Positions 35,942 through 44,201 of a DNA stretch of 52,484 nt are shown one piece after another. Each line of letters opens with the position of its first letter. Positions within the stretch are counted from its first letter, which is position 1. Origin of the DNA: Clostridiales bacterium. Its GTDB lineage: Bacteria > Bacillota > Clostridia > Peptostreptococcales > T1SED10-28. Under the pieces are notes generated by a model that did not search any database, was not told the origin of the DNA, and saw only the letters and a list, made by a program, of their open reading frames with translations. The DNA lies in the NCBI GenBank assembly GCA_007120165.1, contig SKOH01000028.1, forward strand, positions 1-52,484, written 5' to 3'. The translations under genes were made by a program, and so were the position numbers.

Positions 35942-36958
35942 TTAGTAGCCGATATATTTTGCGTAAATCGATTTTGCCACATCTTCATTTTTCGCATTCT
36001 TCAAAATGGCCCGCCCATCCTTAAAGATCTTTATTTCAACGTCTTCCGCCTCGAAGCTCAATAAATAGGGATTTCTGCGGGTCTGAATATTTTTGCTTTC
36101 CAATCTCTGTTGAATCTCTGCCAGATTCATATTATCCTGTCCCAAATTGATCTGGATACTGTTCTGACCGCAGATATAGGTAGCTTCCGGTCTTTTGTTT
36201 TCCAAATAGCGGTAGGTTTCCTTTACGCAGCAGGGGCAGTCCTCATTTTTTCGCTGAGGGATTTTCTTAAAGGTATTATCCCAAAGATCCATAAATACCA
36301 AATCCTTCTCCACTTCCTCAATAAAACCTAAGAAGTATTTCAGTGCCTCGTTACTTTCCAGATTGGCCACCACTCCCGTTAACGTATTTACCACCCCGGC
36401 GGTATCACAGGTTGGAAGTGCTCCGCTGTCCGGAGGCTTGGGAATCATGCACTGCAGGCATCCACTTTTTTCTTCGGGAATAAATACCTTTACCATCCCG
36501 GAAGTACCTAAGGCCCCACCGTAAATCCAGGGAAGATTGTATTTAAATGCTGCGTCATTAATTAAAAAACGGGTTTTGAAATTATCGGTACAGTCCACAA
36601 TCAAATCCATCCCTTTGATGAAATCTTCAATAGTCCGACTGTTGACTTCTTTAACCATCCCTTCAATGGTAATTTCACTGTTAATCTTTTGAAGCTTCCC
36701 TTCCGCAGCCTTAGCTTTCGGCATGCTGTTCGCTACATCCTCCTCATCAAAGAGAATTTGCCGATGAAGATTTGTCAGTTCAACAAAATCCCGATCCACT
36801 ATTCGAATATGTCCGATTCCCATTCGCACAAGATTGTTTGCCACCACGGTACCTAAAGCCCCGCAGCCGACAATCAGAACCTTGGATTGTTGTAATCGTT
36901 CCTGTCCGATTCGTCCGATTTTTTCGTAATTTATCTGCTTTTCATAGCGTTCAAACAT
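35942..36958 (-). CDS. ThiF/MoeB-family E1-like adenylyltransferase
   Basis: 338 residues. Adenylates the C-terminal glycine of a ubiquitin-like sulfur carrier (ThiS/MoaD). Nucleotide loop GCGALG at 31-36, VDRDFVELTNLHRQILF with the Arg that contacts ATP, VDCTDNFKTR, catalytic-type Cys184 in PTCDTAGV, and a complete zinc site made by Cys167/Cys170 and Cys241/Cys244. A C-terminal ~85-residue extension (from about 253) is beta/alpha and resembles that of Bacillus MoeB-type proteins. No ThiS, MoaD or other cofactor gene is nearby, so thiamine, molybdopterin or another pathway cannot be chosen. It follows the APH-type gene by 11 bases. Confidence 0.9.
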   Translation of the reverse strand: MFERYEKQINYEKIGRIGQERLQQSKVLIVGCGALGTVVANNLVRMGIGHIRIVDRDFVELTNLHRQILFDEEDVANSMPKAKAAEGKLQKINSEITIEGMVKEVNSRTIEDFIKGMDLIVDCTDNFKTRFLINDAAFKYNLPWIYGGALGTSGMVKVFIPEEKSGCLQCMIPKPPDSGALPTCDTAGVVNTLTGVVANLESNEALKYFLGFIEEVEKDLVFMDLWDNTFKKIPQRKNEDCPCCVKETYRYLENKRPEATYICGQNSIQINLGQDNMNLAEIQQRLESKNIQTRRNPYLLSFEAEDVEIKIFKDGRAILKNAKNEDVAKSIYAKYIGY

Positions 36959-36969
36959 CGTTTGTCCTC

Positions 36970-37878
36970 CTAATTCACCTTTGTTTTATACCAGTTGGGT
37001 ACGGTCTGAGTAAAATTCCCATAAGACGCTAAGGTCTTTTGAAATATGCTCTTCATTATTTTAACATCTGCTGCTCCATATTCCAATGCCCAGGGAAGAG
37101 CTGAAATTTGATTTACTGCAATATATAATTTCAAAAGTTCGAAAAATTTATTCGGGACCTCCCCATTAAAATAACCGTGGATCAACCCTGTGGCAAATTC
37201 TGTGCTGACTTCAGCGGAAAAAGTCAATCGGTTGAATTCCTCCCAGGGATCTCCGAAACTAAACCGGTTAAAATCAATTATTCCCAGCTCTTTCTTATCG
37301 TTTAAAATCATATTCCCAATATGATAATCTCCATGCTGGAAGCTTTGGGGACGGTTTTTTAATAAATCTCGGTGTTCCGCAATATAGTTTAAATAATATT
37401 GATCTCCCTCTAAGGCTATCCCACATGCTTTATAAGCTTTAATTTTACGATCAATCTTACCATTATATACCCGTTCCCAGGGGATTTGGTCTTCCGGTGC
37501 ACTAAAGGAATGAAACTTTTTCAAAATTTTTCCCGCTTCAATTCCCAGTTCGTACTGCTCCTTTAAGGAATATTGGGGTAGTAAACTCTCTGCATCCTGC
37601 CCTTCAAGCCAGGTAAAAAGAGTATATACCGATTTCCCTTCATTACAGAATCCGGTTTCCAAGGGTGTGGACATCCAAATATTTAACGGTTTTAAATCAC
37701 TAAGAAGCTTGAATTCCCGCTGCTTGCGTTCCGTGTGTTCCCGATCCACAATTCGAAGCAGTTGAATTTCTCCGGTGTCCAAGGTGATTTTAAATTTTTT
37801 TTCCTGGGACCATCCTTTTTTTACTTCTTCGACCTTTTTCCATTTTCGCGCTCCTAGAATATCCCGATAGATCGTCAT
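36970..37878 (-). CDS. Aminoglycoside phosphotransferase (APH) family kinase
   Basis: 302 residues with the small-molecule kinase fold. Catalytic loop QHGDYHIGNMIL (Asp184 as base, Asn189) and metal-binding Asp202 in GIIDFNRFSFGDPWEEF. The substrate is unknown: members of this family phosphorylate aminoglycosides, choline, methylthioribose, fructosamines and others, and nothing here points to drug resistance. First gene of the five-gene operon reaching to 33213; ATG behind AAAGGAG. A TATAAA at 37918-37913 may be its -10. Confidence 0.85.
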   Translation of the reverse strand: MTIYRDILGARKWKKVEEVKKGWSQEKKFKITLDTGEIQLLRIVDREHTERKQREFKLLSDLKPLNIWMSTPLETGFCNEGKSVYTLFTWLEGQDAESLLPQYSLKEQYELGIEAGKILKKFHSFSAPEDQIPWERVYNGKIDRKIKAYKACGIALEGDQYYLNYIAEHRDLLKNRPQSFQHGDYHIGNMILNDKKELGIIDFNRFSFGDPWEEFNRLTFSAEVSTEFATGLIHGYFNGEVPNKFFELLKLYIAVNQISALPWALEYGAADVKIMKSIFQKTLASYGNFTQTVPNWYKTKVN

Positions 37879-37912
37879 CGCCTTATCTCCTTTCCTTAAT
37901 GTTAATTATCTA

Positions 37913-37918
37913 TTTATA
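37913..37918 (-). promoter_or_regulatory. Possible -10 of the five-gene operon
   Basis: TATAAA on the minus strand, 35 bases before the APH-type gene; TTGGAT lies 19 bases upstream of it, a long spacer. Confidence 0.35.
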
Positions 37919-38033
37919 CCCTATTAGCAATACAACTATCCAATTTCAGTATATTATATATGAAGTCAAAAAACTTCCCCAAAATGATAAAATCAACAAT
38001 TTTTAAAAACCCACGGGATTTTCGGTGAGGATG

Positions 38034-38062
38034 TTGCCACCACTGCCTAGAACTGTTAGGAT
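38034..38062 (+). promoter_or_regulatory. Candidate promoter of the amidohydrolase gene
   Basis: TTGCCA (38034-38039), 17-base spacer, TAGGAT (38057-38062), 47 bases before the start codon. Confidence 0.5.
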
Positions 38063-38108
38063 GATATTAATTGAATGTAAAGTTTAACCCAACTTAAAGG
38101 AGGAACCT

Positions 38109-39314
38109 ATGGAAAACTCATTTTTGATTCCCTGCAAAGGGCTGATCGACGGTAAGAGCAAAGAAATTCAAAGGGATGTTTATCTTCTTGTGGAAAATGG
38201 CATCGTTTCGGAAATTGGTCCCCAAAGAGACATGCCGAACATTGACTTCTTCCAGGGAAACATCAAGCTTTTGGATTATCGCTACGGATACATTACTCCG
38301 GGAATAATCGATACACACGTTCATATGACTTTCTCCGCAGAAGCGGATACCATGGGTGCCCTAACCAGTAAAAGTACTTCGGCTATCACCATCGAGGGTG
38401 TGAATAATTTAAAAGCCACGTTACAAGGAGGAGTTACCGCGATCCGGGATTTAGGAGCTCCCGGGTATATTGATATCGCGCTACGGAATGCCCAGGCCGA
38501 GGGGCGAATAATCGGACCAGAATCCTTAGTCAGCGGCAGATTCATCACGATGACCGGAGGCCACGGTTGGCAGATCGGACGGGAGTGTGATGGAGCCGCA
38601 GAAGCTACTAAAGCCGCCCGGGAACAACTGAAGCAGGGCGCCGATGTAATAAAAATCATGGCCACCGGCGGAGTACTGACACCGGGGGTGGATCCAAATT
38701 CCACTCAGCTGTCGGAAATGGAAATCAGAGCCGCTGTTGTAGAAGCCCACAAATCCGGAAAGAAAACCGCAACCCATGCCCAGGGCATTCAGGGTATCAA
38801 GAATGCGGTACAGGCTGGTATTGACTCTGTAGAACACGGGGTATATTTAGATGGGGAAACCGCCGATATGATGGTGGCGAAAGGGACATATCTAGTACCT
38901 ACATTTTCTGCAATCTATAATATTATTAAATTCGGAGAGGAATACGGCATCCCGAAGTTTGCCGTGGATAAGGCAAAAATGATTAAAGAAGTTCATTTTG
39001 AAAGCTTTCAACGGGCACGGGAAAAAGGCGTCAACATTGCCATGGGCACTGACGCCGGGACACCCTTTAACCGTCATGGGGATAACCTGTTCGAGTTAAA
39101 ACTTATGGTGGATATGGGTATGAGTCCCATGGAAGCGATCCAAGCCTCTACTTCACAGAGCGCCAAATTACTGGGCATTGAAAATACACACGGTTCCCTT
39201 GAAGTTGGTAAAAAAGCGGATTTTCTATTAGTAAAAAACAATCCTGTCACCGATATTCAAAACCTCCTTGATTTTGAAACCGTCTATCAGGAAGGTTGGA
39301 AAATAGACTCTTAA
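38109..39314 (+). CDS. Metal-dependent amidohydrolase (imidazolonepropionase/prolidase-like)
   Basis: 401 residues of the amidohydrolase superfamily. Metal ligands: HVH in GIIDTHVHM (about 65-69), the lysine in ADVIKIMATGG, His in ATHAQG and SVEHG, and the aspartate in MGTDAGTP. These match the 'Xaa-Pro dipeptidase / carboxypeptidase' group of binuclear amidohydrolases (the Sgx9260-like enzymes that cleave N-acyl amino acids or dipeptides). The exact substrate cannot be read off. ATG behind AAAGGAGG. Solitary plus-strand gene; converges on the next gene with only 13 bases between, and I see no strong terminator. Confidence 0.9.
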   Translation: MENSFLIPCKGLIDGKSKEIQRDVYLLVENGIVSEIGPQRDMPNIDFFQGNIKLLDYRYGYITPGIIDTHVHMTFSAEADTMGALTSKSTSAITIEGVNNLKATLQGGVTAIRDLGAPGYIDIALRNAQAEGRIIGPESLVSGRFITMTGGHGWQIGRECDGAAEATKAAREQLKQGADVIKIMATGGVLTPGVDPNSTQLSEMEIRAAVVEAHKSGKKTATHAQGIQGIKNAVQAGIDSVEHGVYLDGETADMMVAKGTYLVPTFSAIYNIIKFGEEYGIPKFAVDKAKMIKEVHFESFQRAREKGVNIAMGTDAGTPFNRHGDNLFELKLMVDMGMSPMEAIQASTSQSAKLLGIENTHGSLEVGKKADFLLVKNNPVTDIQNLLDFETVYQEGWKIDS

Positions 39315-39327
39315 GAAACGCCAGGGA

Positions 39328-40305
39328 CTACCTGGAGGTTCCTGTTGGACTGTTTTTGGAAGCAATCCAATTAAACTCCTTGAATAGTTTACAACGGTTG
39401 GCAATCAGCACTCCTTTCCAGATCCTTTTTGCAACGGCAAAGGCTTCCGGATATTGATCCCAATTCCAGGTGATATCCCAAACGCCCTCTTCGTTCAGTG
39501 AGTTAGCATAATAGATTAGATTTTGCTTCACAAGTTTTTTCATTGCCGGATTCTGATAATTTTCCAGATACTTCGGGTGAGTAATGAAATCCAAGGGTAG
39601 CGGCAGATAGTCGCTGCCCCATTTTTTACAATCTTTATTGATACAATCTTCAATTAGTTCCCATACTTTCTTTTCTACTACTTGAAAAGAATATGGGATT
39701 TTTTCATTAAATTCTTTAGTGTCTGTTCGAAGAATTTCCAGTGCATTCTTAAAATTACTTAACTCATGACGGTCCATCTCGTCGACCTTCATTAAACGCC
39801 GGATGCCCTTTTCCATGGACTGCCATCCAATTTCCCAAGCTTCACGGTCCCAAGAAGACCAGTGAATTAAATAGGCTGAAAGCTCAGCAGAAGGATTAAA
39901 CATCCAATTATCCTGGGCCCCTTCAGACCATTGCCACCAGGGTGCATGGGGATACAGGTTGTTTTCCGGGACGGTGGAGGACCACATGCCCGTTTTAGGC
40001 TCCAACGTCCCCATTAAATACTTTACCAGTTTTCGGACAATTTCTTCCTCCGGCTTCGCATCAATTTCTTTTAGGATTTGTGCGGCTGTCCAACTAGCCA
40101 TAGGAGTAGAACCGGGATTCCAAAAATCCGGTTCAATTCCATGACCAAATCCGCCATCGGAATTTTGAAAAGCTTTTAAACAACCCAAGACTTCTTCTTT
40201 GGTTCCCGATTCGATGTTATATTTCCACTTTGCCAACTCTAAGGGTCTTGCATTCCGATACATCCAATTTTGAAGTGCTTTAAATTTTTCATTGTCTATT
40301 TTCAC
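39328..40305 (-). CDS. Terpenoid-cyclase/prenyltransferase-fold protein, function unknown
   Basis: 325 residues, helical throughout. The FQNSDGGFGHGIEPDFWNPGS segment (about 47-68) is a QW-like repeat of the alpha/alpha-barrel prenyltransferase and squalene-cyclase fold, and similar but decayed repeats follow. The DxDD or zinc motifs of true cyclases or prenyltransferases are missing, so it is probably not a terpene enzyme; related clostridial proteins are annotated as hypothetical. Tryptophan-rich (about 5% Trp). GTG start at 40305 behind GAGGTGAGGG. Convergent with the amidohydrolase. Confidence 0.75.
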   Translation of the reverse strand: MKIDNEKFKALQNWMYRNARPLELAKWKYNIESGTKEEVLGCLKAFQNSDGGFGHGIEPDFWNPGSTPMASWTAAQILKEIDAKPEEEIVRKLVKYLMGTLEPKTGMWSSTVPENNLYPHAPWWQWSEGAQDNWMFNPSAELSAYLIHWSSWDREAWEIGWQSMEKGIRRLMKVDEMDRHELSNFKNALEILRTDTKEFNEKIPYSFQVVEKKVWELIEDCINKDCKKWGSDYLPLPLDFITHPKYLENYQNPAMKKLVKQNLIYYANSLNEEGVWDITWNWDQYPEAFAVAKRIWKGVLIANRCKLFKEFNWIASKNSPTGTSR

Positions 40306-40398
40306 TTACCCTCACCTCTTTTTTATTATTAAATACACCTGCAGTTTTCAAATATATTTTTCTAAGCATAAGCTAAATATAATATGTATATTCTCCAC

Positions 40399-40532
40399 TT
40401 ATTTATTTTTTCCTTCTTTTAAACCATTAAACCATCTATTCCAATCTGAATTTTTCAACGGCTCAAAAAACACGCCTTCTTAAACTCAGGTGCACAGTCC
40501 ACAAGAGTTTCACCTAAGGAATTAATTGTGTA
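40399..40532 (-). pseudogene. C-terminal gene remnant with a frameshift
   Basis: On the minus strand from 40532 the frame reads YTINSLGETLVDCAPEFKK, then at a run of six T (40470-40465) it must shift by one base to continue as FEPLKNSDWNRWFNGLKEG and a stop (about 40399). Both halves look like real protein (aromatic, balanced, few rare residues), and joined they look like one C-terminus. There is no start codon or ribosome site and an in-frame stop precedes it. I do not recognise the family. A sequencing slip in the T-run would restore the frame but not the missing N-terminus. Confidence 0.5.
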
Positions 40533-40534
40533 TT

Positions 40535-40558
40535 AAAAAAGAGGCTTTCGCCTCTTTT
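40535..40558 (-). terminator. psuG terminator
   Basis: AAAAGAGGC (40537-40545) pairs with GCCTCTTTT (40550-40558) around a GAAA-type loop; minus-strand tail of six T. 33 bases after the psuG stop. Confidence 0.88.
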
Positions 40559-40591
40559 AAAACAATTTTAATTCATGCTTAGGAAGGATTT

Positions 40592-41506
40592 TCACTCTAA
40601 GTTCTGATAGGCTATTGCAATATCCGCACCTACCCGGGCATTATTGTATACCAGTTCAATATTGGCTCTTAAGCTTTCGCCCTTTGTGGCCTCCTTTAAA
40701 TGGGAAAGTAAAAAAGGGGTGACTTCCTTTCCGTGAATCCCTTTTTCCTCTGCTAAGTTTACGGCCTTTTCAATGGCATCGTTGATTGACTCCGGATTTA
40801 GTTCTGCCTCCTTCGGAATAGGATTTCCGATTACTATGCCTCCTTTTAAATTCATCTCCCATTTATCTTTCATAATTTGGGCCATAGTCTGAACATCATC
40901 TACCTTATAATCCGCGGAGAAGCCACTATCCCTGGTATAAAAAGCCGGAAAAGCCTGAGTACCGAACCCTACTACCGGCACTCCCTGAGTTTCTAAGTAT
41001 TCTAATGTTAATCCAATGTCCAATATGGATTTTGCGCCGGCACAAATCACTGCCATATCCGTTTTGGAAAACTCCATTAAATCCGCTGAAATATCTAATG
41101 TGTTTTGTCCCCCTCTGTGTACCCCGCCAATTCCTCCGGTGACAAAAACTTTAATTCCTGCCATGCCGGCGAGAATCATCGTTGAAGCAACGGTGGTGGC
41201 TCCGTCCAATTTGTTTGCGGTGATATAGGGAATATCCCTCCGACTGGTTTTTAAGATTCCTTTTTCCGTAGCAAAATACTTCAGTTCCTCTTCTGTCAGT
41301 CCGATTTTCAATCGTCCTTTCATAATTCCGATAGTTGCAGGAACAGCCCCCCGTTTACGAATAATATCTTCCACTTCCCGGGCGGTCTCTAAATTTTTCG
41401 GGTAGGGCATGCCATGGGAAATAATGGTGGATTCCAGGGCCACCACAGGCTTTTTCGTCTCCAGAGCTTGTTTGACTTCCGGGCTGATATCGATATAATT
41501 TTTCAT
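40592..41506 (-). CDS. psuG: Pseudouridine-5'-phosphate glycosidase
   Basis: Splits the C-C glycosidic bond of pseudouridine 5'-phosphate to uracil and ribose 5-phosphate (run in the degradative direction in cells). 304 residues from the ATG with AGGAGG site at 41506; the frame opens at a TTG seven codons upstream that would overlap that site. Signatures: VVALESTIISHGMPYP, GRLKIGLTEEEL, the TTVASTM and VFVTGGIGGVHRG segments, and AGAKSILDIGLTLEYLET. Follows psuK by 53 bases; the two enzymes act in sequence. Confidence 0.95.
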   Translation of the reverse strand: MKNYIDISPEVKQALETKKPVVALESTIISHGMPYPKNLETAREVEDIIRKRGAVPATIGIMKGRLKIGLTEEELKYFATEKGILKTSRRDIPYITANKLDGATTVASTMILAGMAGIKVFVTGGIGGVHRGGQNTLDISADLMEFSKTDMAVICAGAKSILDIGLTLEYLETQGVPVVGFGTQAFPAFYTRDSGFSADYKVDDVQTMAQIMKDKWEMNLKGGIVIGNPIPKEAELNPESINDAIEKAVNLAEEKGIHGKEVTPFLLSHLKEATKGESLRANIELVYNNARVGADIAIAYQNLE

Positions 41507-41559
41507 TTTCTGCCTCCTATTCAACATTTACATCCTGATTAAAATTTATCCTCTTGACA

Positions 41560-42666
41560 CTAAAAAACGGTTAATGATATTTCATGATTTTTCAACTGGT
41601 CTGCTATTTCAGCTGGGGAAAAATAGGGATGGATGGTCTGTTCACTGCTTAATGTTGTAAAGGCTGCACCCATGGCGAAGTGCAGGGTTTCTTCCATGGT
41701 GGCTTTCTTCATATAACAGTAAATAATCGCCGCCATAAATGCATCTCCGGCCCCTGTTGTACTTCTGATGATTTTGGGGGTTCCTTTAATCAATCCTTCA
41801 AAAACTTCATTTCGAGCATACACCCCTTCGGAACCTAAACTTATATAGATCTGCTGAATACCTTTTTCAAGAAAAGCTTCCCCGGCATATCGTACTTGGT
41901 CTATTGTATCAAGAGATCTGTCTAAGAGCATTTCCGCTTCTATTCGGTTCGGTTTAAAGGTATGAATTTTTCCTAATACATTCTCGAAGACCCGGGCCTT
42001 GGTACTGGATACCGGGTCGGCAAAAATCGGGGTTTTTCCCGCTTGTTCCACGATATATTCCACGGCATCCCTTGTTAGGTTGGCATCAATACAAATCAAA
42101 GAAGCATCTTTGAATAAGGGACTTTTTTTCTCCAGCCACGGAGGATCGATTAACTTAAGAATTTCCATTTGTGAAATAGCTGCCATCATATCATGATTTT
42201 CATCCATTAACGATAAGTACATGGAGGTTGGGTATTCCTTGGATCTTAAAATATGATCCATGTCCATCCCCCGCTTTTGACACTCTTTTAAAATTTTCTC
42301 CCCATAAATATCCTTTCCCAGGGCAGTCAGAAAACGGGTAGGCATCGATAAACGAGCTAAGTTTTCAGCAATATTCCGACCTACCCCTCCCTGGGAGGTT
42401 TCAATACTGCCGGGATTTGAATCATACAGCGTTAACTTCTGATAAGGGCTGCCTTCCAGATCCATATTCGCTCCGCCGATTATCAAAACCTTTTTTTCCT
42501 CTTCCACGATATAACCCTTCCCTTTAATGTAGCCCTTTTTCATTAGGTTTCCGATGTGTACTGCTACAGAGGAACGATTGATCTGTAACCGTTCTGCTAA
42601 TTCTTGCTGAGATATTAATGGGTCATCTTTTATAATTTCAAAAATTTCTTTTTCTCTTGAGGTCAT
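41560..42666 (-). CDS. psuK: Pseudouridine kinase with N-terminal winged helix (PfkB family)
   Basis: Phosphorylates pseudouridine at the 5' position for PsuG. 368 residues: residues 1-58 form a helix-turn-helix/winged helix (EKEIFEIIKDDPLISQQELAERLQINRSSVAVHIGNLMKKGYI), then a PfkB/ribokinase domain with GGANMDLEG, GGVGRNIAENLARL and the ATP/anion-hole motif STTGAGDAFMAAII. The HTH fusion is common in clostridial sugar and nucleoside kinases and suggests the protein also regulates its own operon. ATG behind GGAGGG; strong promoter 48 bases upstream with an inverted repeat in the leader. Confidence 0.93.
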   Translation of the reverse strand: MTSREKEIFEIIKDDPLISQQELAERLQINRSSVAVHIGNLMKKGYIKGKGYIVEEEKKVLIIGGANMDLEGSPYQKLTLYDSNPGSIETSQGGVGRNIAENLARLSMPTRFLTALGKDIYGEKILKECQKRGMDMDHILRSKEYPTSMYLSLMDENHDMMAAISQMEILKLIDPPWLEKKSPLFKDASLICIDANLTRDAVEYIVEQAGKTPIFADPVSSTKARVFENVLGKIHTFKPNRIEAEMLLDRSLDTIDQVRYAGEAFLEKGIQQIYISLGSEGVYARNEVFEGLIKGTPKIIRSTTGAGDAFMAAIIYCYMKKATMEETLHFAMGAAFTTLSSEQTIHPYFSPAEIADQLKNHEISLTVF

Positions 42667-42700
42667 GCGTCTTTCCCTCCTATTCGGATCAGGGATTTAT

Positions 42701-42741
42701 AAACTATTGTTTAATTATATCATATATGTTTATTTTGTCAA
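42701..42741 (-). promoter_or_regulatory. psuK-psuG promoter and possible operator
   Basis: Consensus TTGACA (42741-42736), 16-base spacer, TATAAT (42719-42714). Immediately downstream, where transcription should begin, lies the inverted repeat AAAC-AATA-GTTT (42712-42701). A repressor bound there would block initiation; the HTH of PsuK is the obvious candidate, by inference. Confidence 0.7.
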
Positions 42742-42800
42742 CAGATACTATGGGTCCTGCTAAAATTCCACAAAACTTCAGGCTGCCTTCGTAGATGGTA

Positions 42801-44099
42801 TTATTCCCTGGGTACCCGAAACACTTCTTCATATTTTTCCATAGAAAGATGCTCTTTTTCTTTTTTATTCTCAAGGAGATGTCTTCCAAAGAAATCCAGT
42901 ACAAATGCTTCCTGAATATCCTCAAACCGATCACGATCTAGAGATCCGGTAAGGCGCACCTTATTTGTCATCGGTGAATACAGATGAATCATTGTAAAGT
43001 CCACATGAGTGGTCCCCATTATTTGATATAGTTCTCCCTGGGGGTTATTGCTTAAAATATTATAGAGATTTTCATCATTTTTTTGCCCTATCCATTCTTC
43101 GCTCTGCAAAAATAAATAGGGGCATTTCATTCTCTTCTTCAAGGTTATCTCTGAAAAAGACTCTACCCAAGGATCCAAGCCGATAATTCCCTGAACACGG
43201 GAATCCATACTGGCGACTTTAACCCCGGCTCCACCACCGGTGGAATGCCCTAATAAACCTATTCTACTTGTATCCAATACCTTCCTTATCATCTCGTCCA
43301 TATGATTCCCATCGGCTTCGGTAAGCACATCCAGTACAAAAGAAATGTCACTTCCGTAGGTATTTACAAATTTTTCAGCAAAGGAAAGAAAATCCGGATC
43401 ATTTCGTCTGGGTAAAGCTTCTCCGTCAATGGCAACCTGACTTCCATCTTCAAAAATAACTACCGGGGCACCGTAGGTGTGATCGATGCCGAATACAATA
43501 TATCCATGGCTTGCCAAAAGTTCTCCCAAATCTGTATGAAGGGAGCGAAATCCGCTCCAACCATGGGAGAGCACAACAATGGGATATAAACTGTCCTGTA
43601 GGAAAACCGGAGCATTGAGATAACTGTTGGAAAGCACTTCCTCTGACTGGTCCAGCATGAAGGGTGGGAAATAAAAAATTCTGGCCAGGTTTCTTGAAAC
43701 TATTCTGCCTTCTGGAATCCAGGGAAGCCGTTCAAATCCCTCTATGGTCTTTGTAGGATACCAAACTTGAACCTTGATTTTCCGAGCTTTATCCCCGGCT
43801 TCAACCCCGTAGGTCTCCATGCGGTCTTCATCGGTCCATTCATAAATTTGAGAACCCACATAATAGGAGCCGCTGGGCACTTCTATATCCGGCACAGGAA
43901 ATATAATATGAAAAACCAAGGAAAGTAAAAAAGCAAACCCATAGGTTATCAATAAGCGGTTTTTTATATTTAAAACCCAATTTCTATAGCTAACCTTTTC
44001 ATAAAGCCCCTGTTTGTTTCTCATTTTTGTATAAACTAAACAGTGGGCTAGGATGGCACCATAAAAGGGATAATAATACCATTCAATATATCCACGCAT
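42801..44099 (-). CDS. Membrane-anchored alpha/beta hydrolase (PAF-acetylhydrolase-like)
   Basis: 432 residues: a hydrophobic N-terminal segment, a clear membrane span at about 51-67, then an alpha/beta-hydrolase domain. Nucleophile elbow GHSTGGG with Ser286, oxyanion region VVLSHGWSGF, a probable acid Asp in GIIGLDPW and catalytic His in GTTHVDF. The layout resembles platelet-activating-factor acetylhydrolase/chlorophyllase-like esterases; substrate unknown. An ATG at 44117 is in frame, but ATG 44099 has the GGGAGG site. Topology puts the catalytic domain outside the cell. About 100 bases after the ADP-ribosylglycohydrolase gene, same strand. Confidence 0.83.
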   Translation of the reverse strand: MRGYIEWYYYPFYGAILAHCLVYTKMRNKQGLYEKVSYRNWVLNIKNRLLITYGFAFLLSLVFHIIFPVPDIEVPSGSYYVGSQIYEWTDEDRMETYGVEAGDKARKIKVQVWYPTKTIEGFERLPWIPEGRIVSRNLARIFYFPPFMLDQSEEVLSNSYLNAPVFLQDSLYPIVVLSHGWSGFRSLHTDLGELLASHGYIVFGIDHTYGAPVVIFEDGSQVAIDGEALPRRNDPDFLSFAEKFVNTYGSDISFVLDVLTEADGNHMDEMIRKVLDTSRIGLLGHSTGGGAGVKVASMDSRVQGIIGLDPWVESFSEITLKKRMKCPYLFLQSEEWIGQKNDENLYNILSNNPQGELYQIMGTTHVDFTMIHLYSPMTNKVRLTGSLDRDRFEDIQEAFVLDFFGRHLLENKKEKEHLSMEKYEEVFRVPRE

Positions 44100-44201
44100 G
44101 CTATCCGCCTCCCACATCCCAATGGCGTAAAATCACTACCCTAATTTTCGCCCTATGTCTCCTAAAGGAAACTTACTCCAAACTATTTGAAACGGTTTGA
44201 A

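Noticed and set aside
34294-37878. Ubiquitin-like conjugation or phage-defence (Bil/CBASS-type) system suggested by the E1-like gene
   Set aside because: No E2, ubiquitin-like, JAB peptidase, nucleotidyltransferase or effector gene is present; the E1 keeps the ordinary ThiF/MoeB zinc site and length.
36970-37878. Antibiotic-resistance aminoglycoside phosphotransferase
   Set aside because: Only general kinase motifs are seen, in a chromosomal operon with no mobile-element signs; the APH fold covers many metabolic kinases.
38321-38837. Open frames on the minus strand opposite the amidohydrolase gene
   Set aside because: Shadow frames caused by codon bias of the amidohydrolase gene; no start signals and no family resemblance.
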